This document shows positions 58,005 to 64,000 of a stretch of DNA of 64,000 nt, piece after piece. The notes below the pieces were generated by a model that was not told the DNA's origin, did not search any database, and saw only the letters and a program-made list of their open reading frames with translations. The stretch is from Acidobacteriota bacterium (GTDB lineage Bacteria; Acidobacteriota; Thermoanaerobaculia; UBA5066; Gp7-AA6), in assembly GCA_027307335.1 (NCBI GenBank), contig DAHUXD010000018.1, positions 1 through 64,000 of the forward strand. The letters run 5' to 3'. The position numbers and the translations under genes are program-made. Positions within the stretch are counted from its first letter, which is position 1, and each line of letters starts with the position of its first letter.

Positions 58005-58389
58005 CTTCTACGGACGACCGCGGACGACGGGTGATCTCGATCTCTGGATCGACCCGACCCCCGAAAATGCGCGGCGCGCTTACCAGGCTCTCGCCGACTT
58101 CGGAGCCCCACTCCAGGAGCTCTCCGTCGAGGACCTCACGACTCCGGGGACCGTCTTCCAGGTCGGCGTCGCCCCCGGGCGCATCGACATTCTCACGTCG
58201 CTGACGGCGCTTCGGTTCGCGTCGGCCTGGAGCCGGCGCCGACGAGCCCGCTACGGGGACACGCCCGTTCCGCTCCTGTCGCCGTCGGACTTCGTCCGCA
58301 ACAAGAGGGCTGTGGGAAGGGCACGAGATCTCGCCGACGCCGAAGAAGTACGGGCCCTGCAGAGGCGCCGGAAGCGTTCGCGCCGTTGA
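57916..58389 (+). CDS. Nucleotidyltransferase-fold protein (MNT/DUF6036-like)
   Basis: 'FLLVGGYALSFYGRPRTTGDLDLWIDPTPENARRAYQAL' GG..(x)..DxD motif. Confidence 0.85.
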   Translation: MDLNPDFSDLLSAFNERRVRFLLVGGYALSFYGRPRTTGDLDLWIDPTPENARRAYQALADFGAPLQELSVEDLTTPGTVFQVGVAPGRIDILTSLTALRFASAWSRRRRARYGDTPVPLLSPSDFVRNKRAVGRARDLADAEEVRALQRRRKRSRR

Positions 58390-59618
58390 CCGGCTTTGGA
58401 AGACGCGACGGGCTCCTCGTGTGCGACGGCGTGCCGCTCGAAACGCTCGCACGCGACCACGGAACGCCCCTCTACGTCTACAGCGGGGCCGCGATCGACG
58501 AGAGCTTTCGGCGCTTCGACGCCGCCTTCGCCGCCGTGCCGCACCTCGTCTGCTATGCCGCGAAGGCCAACTCCGCCCGTGCCATCCTGGCGCGCCTCGC
58601 GCGCCTCGGCGCCGGGGCCGACGTCGTCTCGGGCGGCGAGCTGCGGGCGGCGCTCGCGGCCGGCATCTCGCCCGAGCGCATCGTCTTCTCGGGCGTCGGG
58701 AAGACGGACGACGAGATCGCGGCCGGCGTCGCCGCCGGGCTCCTGGCGATCCACGTCGAGTCCGTGCGCGAGCTCGAGAAGGTCTCCGCGGCCGCGGCGG
58801 CGAGCGGGACGGTCGCGCGCGTCGCCCTGCGCGTGAATCCCGACATCGACGCGCGATCCCACCCGCACATCTCGACCGGCCTTTCCGAGAACAAGTTCGG
58901 CGTCGACATCGCCCGCGCGCGAGAAGTCTTCGAACGGAGCCGCGCGCTTCCGGGCGTGCGCATGGCCGGCGTCCAGGCGCACGTCGGGAGCCAGATCTTC
59001 GACGAGGCGCCGCTTTCGCGGACGGCGTGCGAGCTCGCGACGCTCGCCGTCTCGCTCGCCGCCGCCGGCTTCCCGATCGAGACGGTCGACGTCGGCGGCG
59101 GACTCGGCATCGGCGACGGCGCGCTCACGCCGGAGGCGTACGCCGCCGCCGTCCTGCCTCCCCTCCGCCCGCTCCCCTTCCGCGTGCTCGTCGAGCCCGG
59201 CCGCGCCATCGTGGGCCGCGCCGGCGTGCTGCTGACGCGCGTCCTCTACCTCAAGCGGGAGCGCGAGAAGAACTTCGTCGTCGTCGACGCCGGCATGAAC
59301 GACTTCCTGCGCCCGGCGCTCTACGGCGCGGCGCACGCGATCGAGCCGGCCGGCCGGCCGTCGGACGAATCCGTGTTCACGGACGTCGTCGGCCCCGTGT
59401 GCGAGACGGGGGACGCCTTCCTCCGCGACGCCGTCCTGCCGCTGCCGCGCGAGGGAGACGTCCTCGCGATTCACGACGCCGGCGCCTACGGGCACGTCAT
59501 GGCCTCGAACTACAACTTCCGTCCGCGGCCGGCCGAGGTGCTCGTCGACGGCGGAGCGGCGCGGGTGATCCGCCGGCGCGAGGCGCACGAGGACCTCGTG
59601 CGCCTCGAGGCGGAGTAG
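58386..59618 (+). CDS. lysA: Diaminopimelate decarboxylase
   Basis: 'PLYVYSGAAIDESFRRFDAAFAAVPHLVCYAAKANS', 'HVGSQIFD', 'VDVGGGLGI', 'GPVCETGDAF'; TTG start. Confidence 0.94.
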   Translation: MTGFGRRDGLLVCDGVPLETLARDHGTPLYVYSGAAIDESFRRFDAAFAAVPHLVCYAAKANSARAILARLARLGAGADVVSGGELRAALAAGISPERIVFSGVGKTDDEIAAGVAAGLLAIHVESVRELEKVSAAAAASGTVARVALRVNPDIDARSHPHISTGLSENKFGVDIARAREVFERSRALPGVRMAGVQAHVGSQIFDEAPLSRTACELATLAVSLAAAGFPIETVDVGGGLGIGDGALTPEAYAAAVLPPLRPLPFRVLVEPGRAIVGRAGVLLTRVLYLKREREKNFVVVDAGMNDFLRPALYGAAHAIEPAGRPSDESVFTDVVGPVCETGDAFLRDAVLPLPREGDVLAIHDAGAYGHVMASNYNFRPRPAEVLVDGGAARVIRRREAHEDLVRLEAE

Positions 59619-59637
59619 AATCGCAGCAATCTTTCCG

Positions 59638-60144
59638 ATGCGGCGACGGCTCGCGACCAACCTCGTTCTCTTCGCATGGGCCCTCGCCCTCGCGGCGGAG
59701 CAGCCGGCGCTCGTCCTGCGCATGCCCGGCGCCCCGGACCGTCCGATCGCGCCGGCGTCCCTCCTCGGCAAGGCGTCGCGCGACGTCCGCCTCGAGGACA
59801 CGGCGGGCAACGTCACCGTCTACCACGGCGTGCCGCTCCTCGAGGTCCTCGAGCAGGGCGGCCTCGACTTGAAGACGATGGCGGGCGAGCGCAAGACCGC
59901 GGCCTCGGTCGTCCTCGCGTCCGCGCGCGACGGCTACACGGTCGTCTTCTCGGTCGGTGAGCTGCGCGCGAACCGGGCGAACCCGCGCGTCTTCCTGGTC
60001 GCCGAGACCGCGGCCGGTCCCCTGCCGGACAACGAGGGCCCGGCGCGCCTGATCGTCTACGGCGACGTCATCCGATCGGCGTACGGCCTCGCCCGCATCG
60101 AGCTGAAGACGCTGGCGGAGAACAGCCGGGCCGAGAAGAAGTGA
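59638..60144 (+). CDS. Exported protein with molybdopterin-oxidoreductase (SUOX)-like fold
   Basis: 'YHGVPLLEVLEQGG', 'SARDGYTVVFSVGEL', 'GPLPDNEGPARLIVYGD'. Confidence 0.65.
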   Translation: MRRRLATNLVLFAWALALAAEQPALVLRMPGAPDRPIAPASLLGKASRDVRLEDTAGNVTVYHGVPLLEVLEQGGLDLKTMAGERKTAASVVLASARDGYTVVFSVGELRANRANPRVFLVAETAAGPLPDNEGPARLIVYGDVIRSAYGLARIELKTLAENSRAEKK

Positions 60145-60207
60145 CCGCGGACGCCCCCGCCTGGCGTTTGACCCCTCCCGCCAGTTCCTCTAGACTGCCC
60201 CGCCCGC

Positions 60208-60285
60208 GGTGGGTGTAGCTCAGCTGGTTAGAGCGCCAGACTGTGGATCTGGATGTCGAGGGTTCGAATCCCTCCACTCACCCCA
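60208..60285 (+). tRNA. tRNA-His (anticodon GTG), with G-1 and encoded CCA
   Basis: GTGGGTG/CACTCAC acceptor, loop CTGTGGA, T arm GAGGG-TTCGAAT-CCCTC, G-1:C73. Confidence 0.96.
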
Positions 60286-60313
60286 GGAATTCGGTCGTTC
60301 CGTACGGCTCTTT

Positions 60314-60391
60314 GCGCCCGTAGCTCAGTCCGGATAGAGCGTTAGCCTCCGGAGCTAAAGGTCGCGCGTTCGAATCGCGCCGGGCGCACCA
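60314..60391 (+). tRNA. tRNA-Arg (anticodon CCG), with encoded CCA
   Basis: GCGCCCG/CGGGCGC acceptor, TTAGC-CTCCGGA-GCTAA anticodon arm, T arm GCGCG-TTCGAAT-CGCGC. Confidence 0.96.
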
Positions 60392-60431
60392 TATTCCCCG
60401 CCGGAGCGCCGAGACAGCGACGAGCTGCAGC

Positions 60432-61067
60432 TCACTCCGGGGGGCGCGGGGCGAGCTCGACGAGGATCTCGTTGCGGCGGAGGAACCAGGGAGTCCAGGG
60501 CGGGTTGTAACGAGCGCTGACGGGCGCGCCGATCGTCTTCTCGCCCTTCGATGTCAGCCATTGCCTCAGCTCGGCCTCCCTGGCTTCGAAGCTCTCGGCG
60601 TTCCAGCGCCCGGAGAACCGTATTGCCCCCATTCGGCGCTCTCCGATCGGCCGCAGGTGAACGGTCGGGTCGTTCGGGACCGGGAGGCGGTCGAGGGAGT
60701 ACTCGCGGGGCATGGTGAAAGCGACCACCCAGGCCGTCCCGCGAGGCTCCTGGGCTACCGGCGCGGTCATGGCGATCCTGCTTCCGGGAGCCTGCTGCGA
60801 GACCGGCGCCGTCATGGCGATTCTCCGGCCGCCGTCGTTGGCGCCGAATATGTAGCTCGCCAGCCGACGGAACCCGGCGTTACCCGCGACGCCCCAGTCT
60901 CCTTCCGCTACGGTCTCGGCAACGATGACCGGTGCGTACTGTCGGATCTCGAAGTCTCCGTCGGCCAGGACGACTTGAAACTTCGGCTCCTCCACCCCGG
61001 AAACGGCGTTCGAGGCCGCCATGGCCCCGACGACCAGGAGGGCTCCGGTAACGGCCGGTTCTCTCAT
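60432..61067 (-). CDS. SOUL family heme-binding protein
   Basis: 'FEIRQYAPVIVAETVAEGDW...GFRRLASYIFGAN...RIAMTAPVSQQ...RIAMTAPVAQE'. Confidence 0.9.
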   Translation of the reverse strand: MREPAVTGALLVVGAMAASNAVSGVEEPKFQVVLADGDFEIRQYAPVIVAETVAEGDWGVAGNAGFRRLASYIFGANDGGRRIAMTAPVSQQAPGSRIAMTAPVAQEPRGTAWVVAFTMPREYSLDRLPVPNDPTVHLRPIGERRMGAIRFSGRWNAESFEAREAELRQWLTSKGEKTIGAPVSARYNPPWTPWFLRRNEILVELAPRPPE

Positions 61068-61104
61068 TGCATGGGCCCGTACGGCACGAGGACGATCGTC
61101 GGCG

Positions 61105-61506
61105 TCACGACCAGGCCCGCGCGCCGGCGACGATCGCGGCGCTCACCGCGGCGGAGAGCGACGCGCCCCACGCCATGTCCGCCAGGGCCGCCGAGACGGG
61201 GAAGTCCCTGAGCAGCGCGAGGCCGGTCAGGTCGAACGCCGCATACGCCGCGAGGCCGAAGAACGCGCCGTGCCCGATCGCGCGCCCGACCGACTGGCGC
61301 TCCGCCGCCGGGGCGGCGACGAAGACGACGAGCGCCGCGACGTAAACGAGGTAGAACAGCACCGCCGGCAGCCACTGGACGTCGGGGCGCATGAGGTGGC
61401 CGATCTGCCGCTGGTAGAAGCCCTTCGCCACGACGCCGAGCCACACGACATCGATGGCGAAGCACGACACCACGCCGACCGCGTACATCTTCAGGAATCC
61501 GGGCAT
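61105..61506 (-). CDS. DUF2177-type membrane protein
   Basis: 'AIDVVWLGVVAKGFYQRQIGHLMRPDVQWLPAVLFYLVYVAALVVFV'. Confidence 0.88.
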   Translation of the reverse strand: MPGFLKMYAVGVVSCFAIDVVWLGVVAKGFYQRQIGHLMRPDVQWLPAVLFYLVYVAALVVFVAAPAAERQSVGRAIGHGAFFGLAAYAAFDLTGLALLRDFPVSAALADMAWGASLSAAVSAAIVAGARAWS

Positions 61507-61508
61507 CG

Positions 61509-62555
61509 TCACGCGAACACCTCCTGGCCCTCGCGGGCCGGTCGAGACGGGGCGGCGATGCGCCGCAGCCGGTAGTGCCCCACGCCCCACTCGCGTCCGC
61601 CGCGGTAGCCGAACAGCTCCTCGCACGCGAGAAAGAAGAGCCGCCAGCGGTGGTACCAGACGGAGGCGTCGGAGCCGTAGTGCGCCCGCAGCACGCGCAG
61701 CGCCTTGCCGCGCCGCGCCTCCAGGTTCTCGCGCCATGCGGCGGCGGTCCGCTGGTAGTGGGTGCCGTTGATCCACCAGTCCGCCTCGAGCCGGAGGCTT
61801 TCCGGCGCGGCGTCGGCGAGCAGGCCGTGGCTGGGCATGATGCCGCCGGTGAAAAAGTGCCGCCCCATCCAGTCGTCGTGTCCCTCGGCCTCGAACGTGT
61901 ACGCGTGCGAGGCATGGCAGAACACGTGGACGAAGAGCCGGCCGTCCTCGCGCAGCCAGAGCGCCGCGCGCTCGAGCAGCCGGCGCCAGTCCCGCATGTG
62001 CTCGAACATCTCGACGCTCACGATGCGATCGAATCGGCGGCCGGGGTCGAACGCGTTCATGTCGGCGGTGCGCACCTCGAGGTTGGGCAGGCCGCGCGAC
62101 TCGATGAAGGCGCGCTGCCTCCTCGCGTTCGAGACGGCCGTGATCCGCGACGCGGGATAGCGGCGCGCCATGAACGTCGAGAGGGAGCCCCACCCGCAGC
62201 CGAGTTCCAGGACGTCCTGTCCGTCCTCGAGTTCGGCCCGCTCGGCGGTGAGCGCGAGCATCACGTCCTCGGCCTCGTCGAGCGTGCGCACGCCTTCCGG
62301 CCAGAGGGCGCTCGAGTACTTCAGGTTCCGCCCGAGCACGAGCGCGAAGAAGTCGCTCGGCACCTCGTAGTGCTGCGCGTTGGCGAGGTGAGGCACCTCC
62401 GCGATCCGCGAGGCCGCGACCCGGGCGAGGAACCGCTCCCGGGAGCCGGCCGCCTTCACCTCGGCCAGGCGCTGCGCGCAGAGCGCCCGGATGGCCCGCC
62501 GCACGAGCGGCGTCGGAACGAGCCCCCGCTCCGCCAGGGCCACGCCGGCGCTCAT
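61509..62555 (-). CDS. Cyclopropane-fatty-acyl-phospholipid synthase family SAM methyltransferase
   Basis: 'HYEVPSDFFALVLGRNLKYSSALW', 'VLELGCGWGSLSTFMARRYP', 'VEMFEHMRDW'. Confidence 0.92.
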   Translation of the reverse strand: MSAGVALAERGLVPTPLVRRAIRALCAQRLAEVKAAGSRERFLARVAASRIAEVPHLANAQHYEVPSDFFALVLGRNLKYSSALWPEGVRTLDEAEDVMLALTAERAELEDGQDVLELGCGWGSLSTFMARRYPASRITAVSNARRQRAFIESRGLPNLEVRTADMNAFDPGRRFDRIVSVEMFEHMRDWRRLLERAALWLREDGRLFVHVFCHASHAYTFEAEGHDDWMGRHFFTGGIMPSHGLLADAAPESLRLEADWWINGTHYQRTAAAWRENLEARRGKALRVLRAHYGSDASVWYHRWRLFFLACEELFGYRGGREWGVGHYRLRRIAAPSRPAREGQEVFA

Positions 62556-63322
62556 CGCTCGATCCGCCGGGGAAACCAGGGAATGAACGCGCTCGTGCTC
62601 CGCTGGTAGGCCCGATAGGCGTCGCCGCGGCTCCGGAGCGCCTGGCGCTCGGTGTACGGAATCCCCGTGAGACGAAAGAGAAACAGGAGCATCGCCGCGG
62701 GGCCGAGGAACGTGGGCGGGGCCGCGTGCCCGATCAGCACGTACGCCCACCAGTGCAGCCATTCGAAGAAGTAGTTCGGATGCCGCGAGAAACGCCACAG
62801 GCCCTCGCGGCACACGGCGCCGCGGTTGGCGGGATTCGCCCGGAACCGCGCGAGCTGCCGGTCGGCGATCCCCTCGCCCGCGACGGCGGCGAGCCACACC
62901 GCCGAGCCCGCGGCCGCCCAGGCGTCCGGCGGGCCGCCGCGCATGGCCGCGGCGAGCGGGATCACGAACAGCGTCGCGACGGGCACCTGCGCGACGTAGA
63001 GCGCGAGGAAGCGGCGCCCGGCGGCTTCGCCCCAGCGCTCCCGCAGCGCGGCATACCTGCCGTCTTCCGCCGAGCCCGCTCGCACGCGGTCGCCCACGAG
63101 GTGGACCCCGAGCCGGAGCGCCCAGATCACGGCGAGGCCGGCCACGAGGACCCGGCGCGCGGGGTCTCCGTCGCTCACGAACGCGGCCCCCGCGGCGCCT
63201 CCGGCCACCAGCGCCGTCCATCCCGCGTCGACGGTGGCGGCGTTGCGGGTCCGGAGCTGCACCGCCCAGAGGGTCAGCTGCAGCAGGAGTCCCGCCGCGG
63301 CGAGGATGGCGAAGGCCGTCAC
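62552..63322 (-). CDS. DUF1295 / steroid 5-alpha-reductase-like membrane protein
   Basis: 'GLWRFSRHPNYFFEWLHWWAYVLIG', 'GIPYTERQALRSRGDAYRAYQRSTSAFIPWFP'; GTG start. Confidence 0.9.
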   Translation of the reverse strand: MTAFAILAAAGLLLQLTLWAVQLRTRNAATVDAGWTALVAGGAAGAAFVSDGDPARRVLVAGLAVIWALRLGVHLVGDRVRAGSAEDGRYAALRERWGEAAGRRFLALYVAQVPVATLFVIPLAAAMRGGPPDAWAAAGSAVWLAAVAGEGIADRQLARFRANPANRGAVCREGLWRFSRHPNYFFEWLHWWAYVLIGHAAPPTFLGPAAMLLFLFRLTGIPYTERQALRSRGDAYRAYQRSTSAFIPWFPRRIER

Positions 63323-64000
63323 GCGGCCCGCTCCGCGGGCGCGGGCGGCACGGCCGCGACGGGGCGGCCGAGGCCCGCCTGAGCGGCGTCCCGCGCGTAC
63401 ACGAGCTGCGCCGCGCCGATGGCCCGCTCCAGAAAGCCGCCCTCGCAGTAGCACAGATAGAACTCCCAGAGCCGGAGGAACCGTTCGTCGTATCCGAGCG
63501 CCACGACCGGGCCGCGATGGGCGAGCAGGTTTTCGCGCCACCGCCGCAGCGTCTCCGCGTAGTGGAGGCCGATCTCGTCGGCGCGCACCGGCGCCAGCTC
63601 CGCGGCCGCCGCCGCCGCGGCCAGCACCGAGCGCGACGGAATGCTGCTTCCCGGAAAGATGTAGCGCTTGATGAAGTCCACCTCGCGCCGCGCCGCCTCG
63701 TAGCGGTCGTCGGGGATCGTGATAGCCTGGATCACGGCACGCCCCTCCGGCGCCAGAAGCCGCGCGCACTGGCGGTAGAACGCCTCGTACTGCTCGGGCC
63801 CGATCGCCTCGATCATCTCGATGGAGGCGAGCTTGTCGTAGGTGCCGCGCAGGTCGCGATAGTCCAGCCCGAGCAGCGTGATGCGGTCGTCGAGGCCGGA
63901 CTGGTGGACGCGCTGCCGGGCGAGCGACAGTTGCGCCGGCGAGATCGTCGTCGTCGTGACGCGGCAGCCGTACCGCGCCGCGGCGTGCATCGCGAAGCCG
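63319..64000 (-). CDS. Cyclopropane-fatty-acyl-phospholipid synthase, 5' end beyond the window
   Basis: 'RVTTTTISPAQLSLARQRVHQSGLDDRITLLGLDYRDL', 'IEMIEAIGPEQYEAFYRQCARLL', 'FIKRYIFPGSSIPS'. Confidence 0.92.
   Translation of the reverse strand, partial: GFAMHAAARYGCRVTTTTISPAQLSLARQRVHQSGLDDRITLLGLDYRDLRGTYDKLASIEMIEAIGPEQYEAFYRQCARLLAPEGRAVIQAITIPDDRYEAARREVDFIKRYIFPGSSIPSRSVLAAAAAAAELAPVRADEIGLHYAETLRRWRENLLAHRGPVVALGYDERFLRLWEFYLCYCEGGFLERAIGAAQLVYARDAAQAGLGRPVAAVPPAPAERAA

Noticed and set aside
60780-60850. Duplicated RIAMTAPV in the SOUL protein as a novel repeat
   Set aside because: This duplicated motif is normal for bacterial SOUL-family proteins.

Overview
GC-rich, gene-dense bacterial chromosomal window (gene content suggests Acidobacteriota; inference only). 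I support about 56 protein genes, 3 tRNAs, several short palindromic repeats and a few regulatory sites. Main blocks, left to right: (i) tandem RND efflux permeases and a receiver-Fis protein whose phospho-acceptor Asp is missing; (ii) feoB, a Cys-rich ribbon protein and a DtxR-FeoA repressor; (iii) a tRNA-Arg locus with a decayed small gene and an inverted tRNA fragment; (iv) BNR-propeller, TPR, M16 and S9 peptidase genes; (v) three translationally coupled paralogous Ser/Thr kinases with C-terminal propellers; (vi) a sigma-54 activator with a D->E receiver, directly followed by a well-formed -24/-12 promoter, a small secreted-peptide ORF and a terminator; (vii) a VapBC-like pair; (viii) a MerR / GGDEF-PilZ / histidine kinase / response regulator / degenerate GGDEF-EAL operon; (ix) a TetR-regulated RND tripartite pump divergent from a TetR-regulated DevBCA-type exporter; (x) a kinase with an N-terminal membrane domain, a class D-like sortase and an MFS gene; (xi) a GntR-ABC module whose permease is fused to a beta-propeller, with a probable leaderless promoter; (xii) a small ORF overlapping a nucleotidyltransferase gene; (xiii) lysA, tRNA-His and tRNA-Arg, SOUL, and a CFA-synthase/DUF1295/DUF2177 operon. 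The best candidate for an undescribed system is the sigma-54 peptide unit at 30130-31900. All calls come from reading the sequence; no database search was run.
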